Positions 19,845 to 31,929 of a stretch of DNA of 64,000 nt are shown here, piece after piece (the stretch's first letter is position 1; each line of letters starts with the position of its first letter). A program made the position numbers and the translations under genes. The stretch comes from Miscanthus floridulus (lineage: Eukaryota > Streptophyta > Magnoliopsida > Poales > Poaceae): the NCBI RefSeq assembly GCF_019320115.1, contig NC_089584.1, positions 75,826,791-75,890,790 on the forward strand, written 5' to 3'. Under the pieces are notes generated by a model that saw nothing but the letters and a program-made list of their open reading frames with translations, was not told where the DNA came from and did no database searches.

Positions 19845-20069
19845 GGCTGTGTTTAGTTCCCAAAGAGTGCTACAGTAGTCATCATATCGAATCTTACGAT
19901 ACGTGTATAGAGCATTAAATGTAGAAAAAAAACTAATTGCACAGTTTGGTTGGAAATCGCGAGATGAACGTTTTGAGCATAATTAGTCCATGATTAAACA
20001 CTAATTACCAAATAAAAACAAAAGTACTACGGTAGCCAAATTCTCAAATTTCACGAACTAAACACAGCC
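19845..20069. mobile_element. Tourist MITE at the RLP2 promoter, 225 bp
   Basis: Ends GGCTGTGTTTAGTTC and GAACTAAACACAGCC are perfect inverted repeats; TAA flanks at 19842-19844 and 20070-20072. Same family as 5328-5581. It ends 14 bp before the RLP2 TATA box, so it could influence that promoter. Confidence 0.9.
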
Positions 20070-20083
20070 TAAATTTATCACCA

Positions 20084-20089
20084 TATAAA
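20084..20089 (+). promoter_or_regulatory. TATA box of RLP2
   Basis: TATAAA 39 bp upstream of the ATG at 20123, immediately right of the Tourist MITE. The short leader AGAGATCCAAAGCAAAGC follows. Confidence 0.55.
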
Positions 20090-20122
20090 GATCAGAGAGA
20101 TCCAAAGCAAAGCAAAGCAACA

Positions 20123-20321
20123 ATGGCCAGGCTTGACATCATCTGCATCGAGATAGCCATAGCCTTCCTCGTTTTTACCCACACCACCAAGAGCTTCACA
20201 GAGGCATCTATCCACACAAATGCTACCATCAAGAGGTGCATAGCCCATGAGCGGTCAGCTCTCGCCTTCCGAGCTGGCCTTTCAGACCCCGCAAACAGCC
20301 TGTCATCATGGGAGGGCGATA
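20123..20321 (+). pseudogene. RLP2 piece 1: signal peptide and start of LRRNT
   Basis: MARLDIICIEIAIAFLVFTH gives a hydrophobic signal peptide, followed by KRCIAHERSALAFRAGLSD and NSLSSWEGD, the first half of the LRRNT cap. One residue is missing compared with the usual SALLAFR. The reading enters the copia LTR after GGCGATA and soon stops. The CC pair of the cap is at 36275 onward. Confidence 0.9.
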
Positions 20322-21077
20322 CGTTAGAAATTAAGGCATTTTCATTATCAGCTTAATCTAAAAATATAACAGCAGTAGGTTTGTGACAGCATATATATAC
20401 ATGTGTATATTTCTTATGAGCGCTACAGCATGCATAGATGACATACTGATTGATACATTAAGAATACAAAATACAGTAATCATAGAGATTAGACTGTACC
20501 CAGCAGAGGGTCCCATGCCGAGGACATCGGAGGCTCCATTCGCACTAGTCAACATAGTGCGTTGCTCGAAGTCGCAGACCACAGTCGATGCAAGAAGATG
20601 TTCGCAGTGCAGTCCCACGAACGAATCACCAGAAAGAAGACGCCTTGACGTTCTAGAGAGAGGACGGATCCAAGAGCGATCTCTAGGAAGAAGATGGACG
20701 AGCAGTCGCGGATAGCTCCCAAAAAACCTAATCGCCACTCACCCCGTGCAGGATTCTCAGGCGAACGAGGGTTCCGGAGGCACCTGCTCTCCCGCTCCTC
20801 CATGCACGTAGAGGTATGGGACGGAGAAATCAGAAGGCTGCTGATCTGTGGTTCTCTCAGGAGTGGTTACGAAAGATGGGGTCTGGACTGACGAAAGACA
20901 GGATATATGGCTGCTGACGGGGAAGAGAAGACGAAGGCAGCGGAGAATCCCAGGAGACGGGAAGCGGAAGCGGAAGGGACGGTAACTGACGCAGTCAGTT
21001 CGCCTCCACCATCAAGGAGCAAAACTCCCATAATAATGTGGATTTAAGTGGCAAAAGACTGGCCACGCCCGCCCGCT
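20322..21077 (-). mobile_element. Copia 3' LTR, missing about 235 bp
   Basis: Matches 35228-36033. The outer TG is mutated (CGTTAG for TGTTAG). Homology stops at CGCCCGCCCGC, so the U3 start present at 36034-36268 is lost here together with the polypurine tract and the end of RNase H. Confidence 0.8.
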
Positions 21078-21084
21078 CGCCACG

Positions 21085-22430
21085 CCCACGGCCATGATAA
21101 TGTTCTAAGGATAACATAGTCCAACGCTATTACTCCGAAGTTTCTCAATTTTCTGATAGATTTTAGTTGTCTCTTAACATGCCTTGTGGACTTCATGTTA
21201 TCCTTAGAACTGTTAACCTTCGTAATCACAGTCTGGTTATCACAGTTCATAGAAATAGTCGGTATGGGTTTTTCAACTACCAGTAAATCCATAAGGAGAT
21301 CACGAAGCCACTCAGCCTCAGATCCAGCAGTGTCTAATGCTGTGAGTTCTGCTTCCATTGTAGACTTTGTTAAGATAGTCTGCTTGCAAGACTTTCAGAA
21401 AATAGCACCACCTCCAAGCGAAAACATATATCCACTTGTGGCATAAAGCTCATCAGCATCAGAAATTCAGTTGGCATTACAATAGCCTTTTAGCACTTTT
21501 GGATATCCAGTATAACAAATATCATAGCCCATGGTCCCTTTTAGGTAGCACATTACTCTCTTAAGAGCACGCCGGTGATCATCTCCTGTGTTTGACACAA
21601 ATCGGCTTAGCTTGCACACAACAAATGAGATGCCAGGCCTTGTTGCACTAGCAAGATACATGAGCGAGCTAATGATCTGGGAATATCTCAACTGATCCCT
21701 TGATATTCTTCGATTTTTCCTCAATAGCATGCTAGGGTCATAAGGTGTAGGAGCAGGTGCACAGTCACTGAACCCAAAGCGACTTAGCACCTTTTCAACA
21801 TAGTGGGTTTGTAACAGAGTTACCCCACCATCACCTTCTCTTAGAAGCTTGATATTAAGAATAACATCAGCCTCTCCCAAATCTTTGATCTCAAAATTAT
21901 TAGTTAAAAATCCCTTCACCTCTTCGATCACTTTGAGGCTAGATCCAAAGATCAGTATGTCATCAACATATAAACACAAAATGACTCCTTCACCCCACCA
22001 TACCGATAGTACACACATTTGTCAACTTCATTCACAACAAAGCCAGCAGATGTTAAAGTTCTGTCAAACTTCTCATGCCATTGCTTAGGAGCTTGTTTTA
22101 GGTCGTATAATGACTTTAATAATTTACACACTTTGCCTTCTTGACCTTTTGCCACAAACCCATCCGGCTGATCCATATAGATCTCCTCCTCCAACTCTCC
22201 ATTTAGGAAAGCTGTCTTAACGTCCATTTGATGAACGATAAGACCATAAGAGGCTGCCAGGGAAAGCAAAACTCGAATTATGGTCAATCGGGCAACCGGT
22301 GAATAAGTATCAAAGAAATCCTCACCTTCCTTTTGAGTATAACCCTTGGCCACAAGCCTTGCCTTGTACCTCTCAATAGTACCATCAGGCCTAAGCTTTT
22401 TCTTAAACACCTATCTGCACCCTACAGGCT
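21085..22430 (-). pseudogene. Copia RT and RNase H (element in RLP2)
   Basis: Minus strand: [39 protein letters not shown] (catalytic Asp), [37 protein letters not shown] (YVDD), then RNase H with MEAELTALDTAGSEAEWLRD and NCDNQTVITKVNSSKDNMKS. Frame changes occur near 22000 and 21460. After VIALDYV the normal sequence is replaced, marking the deletion that also took the polypurine tract. Confidence 0.88.
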
Positions 22431-23730
22431 TGCACCCATAGGGACGATCAACAATTTCCCAAATTCCATTGGACATAACAGAATCCATCTCACTCTGCAC
22501 TACTTCCTTCCATAAGTCAGCATCAGAAGAGGAATATGCATCTTCAATGGTTGTTGGTGTGTCATCCACAAGGTACACAATATAGTCATCACCAAAAGAC
22601 TTTGCAGTCCTCTGTCTCTTGCTTTTCCTGGTGACTATAGTGTCATCCTCCTCGGGACTTTGCACATAGGGTTCCTCAATTTGTTCTATCGGAGTAAAAT
22701 TTTCATGCTCATGGGAAATTATAAATTCATGACCAGTTGTGCTAGGTGCATTTTTCATGGGAAACTCATTCTTAAAAAATATAGCGTCTCTAGATTCCAT
22801 GATTGTATCAACAGCAATCTCAGGAATACTAGAGTTTATAATTAAAAATCTATAACCCACGCTGTCAATAGCATAACTAAGAAAGACACCATCAACAGTC
22901 TTTGGTCCAAGCTTTCGCTTTTTGTTTATTGGCACATTCACCTTTGCCAAACAACCCCAAGTTCGCAGGTAAGAGAGATTTAATCTCTTCTTCTCCCATT
23001 CCTCGAATGGTGTAATTTCTTTGTTCTTTGTGGGCACTCTATTCAGGACATGACATGCTGTCAAAATTGCCTCACCCCACCATTCCTTAGATAGTCCCAC
23101 AGTCTCCAACATGGCATTAACTAAATTAGTTAGAGTGCGATTCTTTCTCTCTGCAATCCCATTAGACTATGGTGAGTATGGTGGCGTCCTCTCATGAATA
23201 ATTCCATGCACCACGCAAAACTCAGAAAATTCATTTGAGAAATATTCTCCCCCGCGATCGGACCGCAAACGCTTGATTTTCTTCTCAAGTTGATTTTCTA
23301 CCTCAACTTTGTAGACCTTAAAATAATGCAACACTTCATCTTTTGTTTTTACTAAATACACGTAGCAAAATCTAGTGCAATCATCTATAAATGTCATGAA
23401 GTATCGTCTACCGCCTTTAGTCAATTCGCCATTCATTTCGCATACATCAGAATGAACGAGTTCTAATGGTGCCAAGTTCTTCGCCTCAGCAGCCTTGTGA
23501 GGCTTGCGCGGTTGCTTTGATTGCACACACACCTGGCACTTAGAATCTTTGACTAAGTTAAATTTTGGGATTAAATTCAGATTTGCAAGCCGCGTGAGAC
23601 AGCCAAAATTAATGTGACAAAGTTGTGAATGCCATATATTCGACTCAGCCGAAACAATAACATTGTTCAGTACTTTATTACACACATCATCAAGCAAAGA
23701 TAAGCGGAACAAGCCTCGCAATCATAACAT
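22411..23730 (-). pseudogene. Copia integrase (element in RLP2)
   Basis: Contains WHSQLCHINFGCLTRLANLN (pre-integrase, usual H changed in places), CQVCVQSKQPRKPHKAAEAK, LVHSDVCEMNGELTKGGRRY (first Asp), IKRLRSDRGGEYFSNEFSEF (second Asp), then across a stop near 23170 the NGIAERKNRTLTNLV-like segment with the Glu, and KEWWGEAILTACHVLNRVP. The linker to RT is long and acidic (EEDDTIVTRKSKRQRTAKSF). Stops prevent function. Confidence 0.85.
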
Positions 23731-23739
23731 TTTTCAACA

Positions 23740-24658
23740 AATGTTCCATGTCTCGACACAACACATTTATTGGACTCAAGCACAATTTTAAAGCCATCGC
23801 GACACATCTGAGAAGCGCTAACAAGATTCTTTTTTATGGAGGGGACATGCTGCACGTTCCTTAATAGCACCGTCTTTCCCGAAGTAAACTTCAGAACGAC
23901 CGTACCAGCACCAAGAACATGCGCATGCGAACCATTTTCCATCAGCAAGGCTCCACTCCTGCCGGCCTGATAGGAAATAAACAAAGAAACATCAGCACAC
24001 ATATAAATATTAGCACCACTGTCCATCCACCACTCAGGTGAAAGACAAACTGAAAGAACAAAGGGTAAAGAATTATCATACCCAGATGTTCCTCCTCCAG
24101 TCTCGCTAATGACCACATTTGCTGATTTTTTTTCTTGCTTGTATTTGCGGTCTGGGTACGCACTTGCCTAATGCTCATCACTCCTGCAAACAAAGCATCC
24201 TCCACCTTTCTTGTTGTTTTTCTTCTTAAATTGTGCGGTCTGCTTAGGCTTTGCATTGTTGTTCTCTTGCATGTTCTTCTTCTTTTTATTACGAGATGCA
24301 AATGAGTTTTTCTTCTGCACCATATTGGCAGCGGAAGACTCAACTCCTTTTCCATGGTTGTCTTTTGCTCTCACCCTCTCCTCAACATCAAGAGATCCAA
24401 TAAGCTCAGCCACGCTAAACTCTTATCTCTTGTGTTTTAGAGAAGTAGCAAAATCCCTCCAAGAAGGTAGCAACTTAGCGATTATACCGTTGACCACAAA
24501 CTTGTCGGGCAACAAACATGGGAAATGTTCTAGTTCCTTTGCCAACACCTGTATCTCATGAGCCTGTTCGACCACAGAATGGTTTTCAACCATTTTGTAG
24601 TCATACAGCTACTCCATAAGGTACAGCTCACTACCAGCATCAAAAACCCCAAACTTTG
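23740..24658 (-). pseudogene. Copia protease, zinc knuckle and C-terminal gag
   Basis: Protease: WWMDSGANIYMCADVSLF carries the DSG active site. A nucleocapsid knuckle, GGGCFVCRSDEH, is followed by a TAA inside the knuckle (about 24170) before ASAYPDRK, where Cys is expected in place of Tyr. The gag body reads KFGVFDAGSELYLMEQLYDY, MVENHSVVEQAHEIQVLAKE and LPSWRDFATSLKHKR. It begins at the insertion of the Tat-like element (24659); its N-terminal half is at 34927-35176. Confidence 0.82.
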
Positions 24659-26211
24659 TGTCGGTGTTTTGGTCCGGCGGGTCCTCAACCGACTAGTGAA
24701 AGTGTACTGCATGCCCCTAATCCTGGATGGTGATGCAAAGAGACATTAGGTTTATACTGGTTCAGGCAATAGATGCCCTACGTCCAGTCTGAGAGAGCGA
24801 TCTTGTATTCCTTGCACCAAGGTGCTTGTAGTAGGGGCTTACAAGCTGAGTGAGAGAGGGAGCTAGTCCTAGGTCTCTACATAGAGTGGCATGGATGGCA
24901 TGAGATGTTGATCTCTTGCAGTGAGGGAGCGTGTGTGTTACAGAGCGTTGTGCGTTGCTTGCACATGTGTCTCCTCTCCCCGAAGCGGCCCTGGTCACTC
25001 CCTTTTATAGTCGAAGGGAGGCACAGGGGTGGTACATGTATTTGCTACATGGCATTTTGTGAGCAGAGGCAGTATGTCTGAGCCCTGCAGCTCATCACTA
25101 TGGCGGCATAGTCGGTGGAGCAGTCTTGTCCTCGGTGCACTAGAGCGACGCGCCGGTCATGCCTGATCCTATGCGACATGGGAGCTCCTATGGTGGCATG
25201 CGTGCCTTCTTCTGTTGGAGGCGTGCTGGTCACTGTATGTTTGACCGGCGTGGAGAGCCGAGGCTGGGTAGATGCGACGGTGTGGATGCGCTGATTCCGA
25301 GGCTATAGGAGCTTGGCCTTGTGCACGACGTGGGAGCTCCTACGCCTTGACATAGGCCATGGCGCGTACTGCAGACGACGTGCTGGTCCTAGAGTGCTTA
25401 CAACGTAGAGAGCCGAGGCCCAGTTGGTGCAGAGGCTAAACCATTATGTGGGGCTTGGCGGGCACGAGTCCTGAGGCTATAGGAGCCTGAAAGCAGATAG
25501 CCGAGGCTCAGAGGGAGCAGTTGGTCTTATACGTCGATTCTGAGGCTACAGGGACCCGGACTTGACTTTCCACGCCGCACCATCCTTGGAGCAGGGGTTA
25601 GGCAGCACAGTGTAGCGCGGGTGTCAGCCATGGGCACAGTGCCGAGTACAGCGGCCGGTAACCCCTGCCTCGTCCTGTCCCGAACGGCATGGCGTCGATG
25701 TGACTCCCGTCTCGTCGACCACTCCGTTGTATCGTGTCATCGTTCAGCTGACATCGTGGGAGTGATTGGACGCGTTAGATGGATGTGATGTCCCATCAGA
25801 GAAGTTGGTCAAGGCAGCGGTGATGGGGTTGATGCCGAGCTGGCCTCGAGCGAGTCGGTAACTAGGTGCTCGTCCGAGGCCTTGTGGCGTGGGGCCTCGG
25901 GCGAGTCGGAGAATCGGTACCTCGTCTGAGGCCTTGTGGCGCGGGGCCTTGGGCAAGTCGGAGAATCGGTACCTCGTCCAAGGCCTTGTGGCACGGGGCC
26001 TCGGGCGAGTCAGAGAACTGGTACCTCGTCCGAGGTCTCGTGGTTTCATTCCGGGCTAAGCCCGGATATTGTTCGAGGTGGGCCGGGCGGTCTAGCCGAG
26101 CCTCGGATAAGGTGGGGGTTTGCCGGTGGTTGTCTCTTGGCTTCGATATTTACAATGTCTAAGTGATTTTTTCGGTTCTTGCTTAGGGGACCCCTTTTAT
26201 GGTACCCGACA
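24659..26211 (-). mobile_element. Tat-like 3' LTR
   Basis: 1553 bp, TG...CA. About 39 differences from its partner in the first 555 bp by eye, nearly all transitions. It ends in a short array of CTCGTCCGAGGCCTTGTGGC-type units (about 25850-26050). Confidence 0.9.
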
Positions 26212-27449
26212 GTAGCCCCCGAGCCTCGAGGAGAGTGTGAGCGCTCTTCCTGAGGTTTTGACGAGACTTGGCTCGCGATAGCTCCTGGCAGGATGGTGTT
26301 TCGTACTCGAGGCTTCGGTGGGTGTGCGTGAGCGCACCCGCCGGGTGTAGCCCCTGAGGCCCTAGAGGAGTGGATTTATTCCTCTAGGGGCTTTTTCATG
26401 TTGAGTGAGGGGTTTTATTGCGTTTGCCGAGCCCCCGAGTGCGAGTTCGGGTCGCTGGGCCTTGGCTTGGTTGTAGGAAGAGCCCCCGAGCCTCTGCTCA
26501 GAGCAAGAGGGCGATCAGGAGTTTCCCTATCTTTTTTGTGCGGCCCTCGCGCATCCTTTTCGTTCAAAAGGAGGGGTGTGGTATGCCAGGCTACCCTCGG
26601 TGGGCGAGCAGTGACACCTCTGGTGAGCTATTATCGGGTAAGTCCGAGTGGAGGCCCATGCCCCATTCAATAGGGGTCAGCTAGCGGTCTAGAGACACAC
26701 TCTAAAAGTACCAGAGGGCTTCTCTAGTGGGTCCCAGGGCCATTCAATTGGCCCTAGGGGCTCGGTGCCTTCCTACGGTGGGATCCCATTCGAAGACCTC
26801 CCTACCGGTCTCGGACAGACTTAGGGCATCCCAAGCAATTGCTTGCTTGGGCCTCGGCCATGTATGGGCTCACCCATAGTCATCCCTGACTCTGTTTGTC
26901 CTGGGGCGACTGTCGAGACCCTCGGGGGCCCAGCCTTTGAACCCCTAGACCGTAAAGGGCTCGGTGCCTAGTTCCTTAGTCTAAAAGGAATTGGGTGGGG
27001 GATATTCCCTTCCCATCGGCTGATGACGGTGGGTGCGCCTTTTGAGGTGGTTCCTCGAGGAGACAGAATGGTGCCTGCCATCGCTGTGGTCAGATGCGAC
27101 GTGATGTCTGCGGATGAGACGTTATTGTGTGTGCGTGGTTAATAAGAAAAAGGTGGACGCGTGGGCGGTTTGGTCGGATCCGGATTAACCACGCTAGATC
27201 TAAGGGAAACTTTCCTAGTTTCATCGCCCACCCATTTTGCCCTCTTTCCTCCCTCATAAATATGTGACGAGCCACGCCTCGCCCCTCCTTACCTTTTCTG
27301 CCTACGTTCGCCCTTTCTGCCCTCGAGCGGTTGCTAAGAACAGAGGAAGAGAGCGCCGAGGAGAAGGAGGGAGAAGGGGATCAAAGGAGAGAGAGAGAGA
27401 GATAGCGAGAGCATGCCTTACCATCGTAGCCACATTCTCCACCACACCC
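26212..27449. other. Noncoding 3' domain of the Tat-like element
   Basis: GC-rich, with many CCCGAGCC/GGCTCGG words near the polypurine tract. No conserved protein. A plus-strand GA-rich tract (27345-27410) lies just before the antisense ORF and could be its leader. Confidence 0.5.
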
Positions 27450-30400
27450 ATGGCCGGCGGTGCTGTTGTGCTCCAGGCGGATCCTTGGGGTCTGTCCGAT
27501 GTATCCACGGTGACGCTGTAGTCCCTCGTCGATGATGGTCTCCTCTGCCCAGTCACCGACCCCAACAGACCAGAGTGGATTGCTCTAGGGGACAAGCCGA
27601 AGCCGAGGCCACACAATGGCTACATCGTGAGCTTTGTGGCCTTCCACGAGCGCGGCCTCGGCTTGCCGGTGGACTGGTTCATGCGGGCGCTCCCGCATTA
27701 CTATGGCGTGGAGCTCTACAACTTCAACCCCAACTCCATCGCGTAGGCGGCCATCTTCATTGTCGTCTGTGAGGGGTACCTGTGCATTGCCCCCCACTGG
27801 GCGCTGTGGCTCCACTTCTTTCGGGTGGGGCTCACCACCAAGCCGGCGGGCACGATAGGCATGCGGAAGGCATTGAGGGCTGGCGGCTGCACTCTCCAAG
27901 TGTGCCAAGACCAGCAACCCTTCTACAACTCGGCCCAGCTTGTGTCGTCCAACCACCGCTGGTACAACAGCTGGTTCTACCTCCGCAATGATGACGGTGG
28001 GCTTCCCCCCTATACCGGGCAGGTCGTGGAGAGCCAGCCAGAGAGGTGGAGGTATGACGTCCCATTGGCTGATTAGTCCAAGCAGCAGCCGCTCCTAAGG
28101 GTGCTGGAGAGGCTATGTAGCCGTGGCCTTATGGTGGCTATGGTCGTGGTGGCCTTCCACCGCCGGAGGCTGCTACCGCTGATGGCTCGGCGGCAACGCC
28201 TGTTTGAGATGACACCGGGTGAGCCGATCGATGGCATCCGGCTGTTCACCGTCACCCTTTCCGACAAGGAGATTCTACGTCAGGTGAGAGAGATGGTGGA
28301 GGGGCGGCAGAGGAGCAGTGATCTAACCCTATTCCCGATGCACCCATCACGGGGGTACATCTCTCTGGTGAGTCACACGTCGCTGCGGCCCCTGAGGCCT
28401 CCTTGCTCCTTACATTTTCAATCTATTTCCTTATTTGTGTTTGTCGTTACTGCAAGGGATGAGGGATGTGCGAGCCTCCCCGCCGCCTGTTCCTGAGGAC
28501 GCAGAGCGGTGAGCAGAGAATAGGGAGCACACCGAGGCGTACAAGGAGCAGAAGGATGCTGAGGAGACAAGGTGCAAGAGGAAGAGCCTCTAGCGCGACG
28601 AGCTGGAGAAACGTCGCCGGCAACAGAGGCGTGATGGTCTCCCGAAGGAGCCATCTCCGTCATTGTCGTCGATGGATTTTTTGAGCGATGACGACGAGAG
28701 CGAGGCGGGGCAGGGTCCCCTGGACCACCTCCCTGACGTTAGGGAGACGGTGCCCGGGGCATCGGCGAGCGGCCTAGCGTCTCCAGGAGGAGGAGAGGGC
28801 GCCTCGGGGCTAGCGATCGCCTGCCCCGAGGCCAAGGCCAACACGCCCGAGACACGGGTGACGGCGGAGGTGGAGCGGGCGATGGCGGGGGCGACTCAAC
28901 TGCCTCCGTAGAGGGCCGAGGGGGCATTGGAGTCTGGCAAGGGCCGGCCGGTATCAGCGGACACGGGGGCCACGCCATTGCCACCGCCACCGCCATTGTC
29001 GATGACGAGGGACACGGTGCAAAAGCTATTGCTTCCCCGTTTGAGGTAAGTGTTTTGTCAGTGGAGTTTGTAGCATCTCCCACTCGTTCTCTGGTCGTAT
29101 GCTGACCTCATGGGCATTTTGTGTTCAACCGGAAGCGTCAGGCGGAAGCGCCCACCCTGGCGCCACTTAAGGCGCTCAAGGTGAGCACCAGCTCCATCGC
29201 CCGATGGGTGGTGGACGTGCAGGCCACCATGCAGTGTGGCGCGGTGTCGACTAGGGCTGACCTGAAGGAGCTGGTCGCCTAAGGAGAGGCTATTGAGGCG
29301 GCCATGAAGAAGGTGGGGGAGGAGGCGCCTACGCTCCGCGAGGCCGGGGCCCTCAAGTCAGGTCAAGCCGAGGCGCCTTCAATCGCTGAGGCCACCAAGG
29401 GAGAGGCCGAGGCCCCTAGGACCTCCGAGGCCAAGGTGGCGGAGGCCGAGGTGGCGGAGGCTGGAGCCCCTGGGACCACCGAGGCTGAGGTGGTAGAGGC
29501 CGGCTTGGGCGTGGTGGACTTGGTGGCCCAGCATGCAGAGACGGAGGTGGGGCAAGCTTTGGTATCGCCCCCGATCCAAGACCCACCGCTGTCGTAGGAG
29601 AGCTCCTAGGAGGTGGAGGTTCATTCAAATTCCTCCGACGATACTTCCTGGGGGAAGGAGGTGGCGGACGCCAAGGTGGCCAGCACCACAGAGCAGCCAG
29701 CTCTGACTTCTGGCGAGGGGAGCTCGGCCCTCGTCTAGGTATGACCCGAGCCCTGTGGGTGGGATAGCCCGCGTGTCTTATGGCAGAGCCGGGTCGACCC
29801 TAAGGGGGAGCCTCTGTTCGCCCTCGAGGATGCGGATGAGGGGGGCACTGGGGCTCCCTCGAGCAATTCCACCAGCTAGCGGAGCGGTCACTGCAGACAG
29901 CGCTGTCCGTCATGGCTAACAACCTACCCGGTGTTGCCCAGGTACGCGCTTTCTTTTCTTGTGTTGTGTCATCTTTTTCCTGAGTTTTCTCATAGTACTT
30001 GACGTTTGTTCTGCCTATCTAGGAGCTCGAGGCTTGGTCCCTCGAGAAGTTGATGTTCCTCCGGCGGGAGATGGACATCTGGGACCAGCTCCGATAGCAG
30101 AAGGACCTGCTCGCCAATGCTAATGAGCTTCTGTCGGCGCGGAGCACGGAGGTGGAGGACCTCCGCCTTCGCTGTGCTGACATGAAGGCCGAGGTGGCCA
30201 CGGCTCAGGAGCAGGCCACCCCTTTGGCAGCGTGGATCTAGGAGCTGGAGGAGGAGCTGACCCGGGTGGCCGGCGAGCGGGACACCTTCAGATACCAGGC
30301 CGAACAAGAGGCAGCCTCTTCCAAGGCCGTCGCCGAGCAGCTGGAGGTGGGGCAGGGGGCGCACCTACTGATGAAAGGTGCCCTCACGGAGGCTGTCAAG

Positions 30401-31124
30401 GTGGTCGAGGCCTCCTGGGTCGAGGCCTTAGCCTAGAAGGAAAAGGTCGAGGGTGAGTCCTGTTGAGCCACGCCCCTTGTTTTATTTGTTTTTCTTGCGT
30501 TCGGCCCCTAACTCCCCGATGTGATGCAGAGCTGGAGAGGGAGGCTTCTAGGGCGGCTGAGGCCTCTTGGGTTGAGGTCCAAAACTGGGGGGAGAAAGCC
30601 GAGGGTGAGTCCCATAGGCTTGCACCCCTGTTCGGCTTATTTTCTTTCATGCTTAACCCCATCCCGCTTGTCTTGGCGCAAGGTTGAAGAAGGAGGCCTC
30701 TCGGGTAGCTAAGGCCTCCGTCATAGTGTAGGCGGTGCTCGAGGCCAAGATTCAGGAGCACAACGCGCTGCAGAGCGCCGCTCATACCGCCTACGAGGCC
30801 CTGGAGGTCGGGGGGGTCGAGTCGAGCAGCTCCCTCGGGAGTCGCTTGATCACGTTGAGTGGCCGAGTCCACGAGCAGCTTCGAGGGGCGCTGCATACAG
30901 GTGTCAAGCGCGCCCTAGCCGTCGTCTCCTCGCACTACGCCGGCATCGACCTTGAGGCCATCAGCGATGGTTACATCATGGCTGAGGATAACGAGAAGGC
31001 CGAGGAGGAGGTCATGAAGCTGGTGGAGGTGGCTGAGGCCCCTGGCACGGCACTGGCCAGGTTGTTCGAAGAGGAGGTGGTTCCTCCTACGCTGACCACC
31101 GATGCTGGCAACCCTGAGTTTTGA
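27450..31124 (+). pseudogene. Antisense ORF of the Tat-like element (putative gypsy-type/Transposase_28-like), multi-exon, decayed
   Basis: From ATG 27450 the plus strand encodes ADPWGLSDVSTVTL, then YIVSFVAFHERGLGLPVDWF, RALPHYYGVELYNFNPNSIA, LTTKPAGTIGMRKALRAGG and SNHRWYNSWFYLRNDDGG. This resembles the plant 'putative gypsy type transposon' domain (Pfam Transposase_28, from memory). A low-complexity EAEVAEAG-rich part and a coiled coil follow (AWSLEKLMFLRREMDIWDQL, TEVEDLRLRCADMKAEVATA), ending RLFEEEVVPPTLTTDAGNPE with a stop at 31124. Intron-like gaps with GT...AG occur at 28378-28456, about 29046-29135, 29942-30022, 30453-30529 and 30605-30682. Many TAG codons (for example near 27520 and 27745) disable this copy. 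Tat-lineage elements are known to carry extra ORFs, some antisense; their function is unknown. Confidence 0.65.
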
Positions 31125-31929
31125 CCTAGGCCAAAGGGGCCATGCAAATAGATTAAGACTTACATCATTGTACCATGACGCTTGTGGCCATCGAGGCCTT
31201 TTAAAGTACTTGTGTGTATATGCCTTTTAATCGTTTTTATTGTATTTCCGAGCCTCTGCCATCTGTCTCGTCTTTGAACATATCTCTTGCAAAAAACTTC
31301 CTCGGAGCCTAAGCTGCCCTTCGAGCAAAAGGTGGTGAGGGAGTTGCTGTAGCCTAGAGGCATAGGCCATCTCGTGGCTTGGCCAGCCTTTTGGCCCTGA
31401 GACAGACTTTCGGTCCTTAGGTTTTTTACAATCGATTTGTCAGAGTACGCGAAAGAGTTTGGCGTAGAAATTTTTTTTTCGAAGAATGACTAAAAACAGT
31501 GTCTGGGACTTAGGCCCCCCTTCTAGCCCCCGAGGGAGGCTCGGTTCTGCAGAGGTAGAGCCAAGTCTTGTTCGAGCCCCGCGGTGGGCACCTCTGCAGA
31601 GGTAGAGCCGAGTCTCCCTTATAGCGTTATCATAACGCCGATCCTCCATCGATGGGCTCAGGGGGTTTCTCGAAAAATTAGAACAACTAAAGAACGCTTC
31701 TTTATTGTATTTCGAGAAACAATGTATACAGTGCTTGGGAATTTAAGGGTAGAAGCGACGTAGCTATTCTATGTTCCAAGCGTTGGTGAGGATTTCGCCC
31801 TTCTCGTTGGCTAGCTTGTAGGTCCCGAGCTTTAGCAATTGGGCGACGATGTATGGCCCTTCCCATGGCGGGGTAAGCTTGTGGTGGCCCTTATTGCTCT
31901 GCCTCAGTCTCAGCACCACGTCACCCACT
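31125..31929. other. Noncoding middle of the Tat-like element
   Basis: Between the convergent ends of the antisense ORF and the gag remnant. Contains a duplicated CTCTGCAGAGGTAGAGCC(A/G)AGTC (about 31545 and 31587). No gene seen. Confidence 0.5.
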
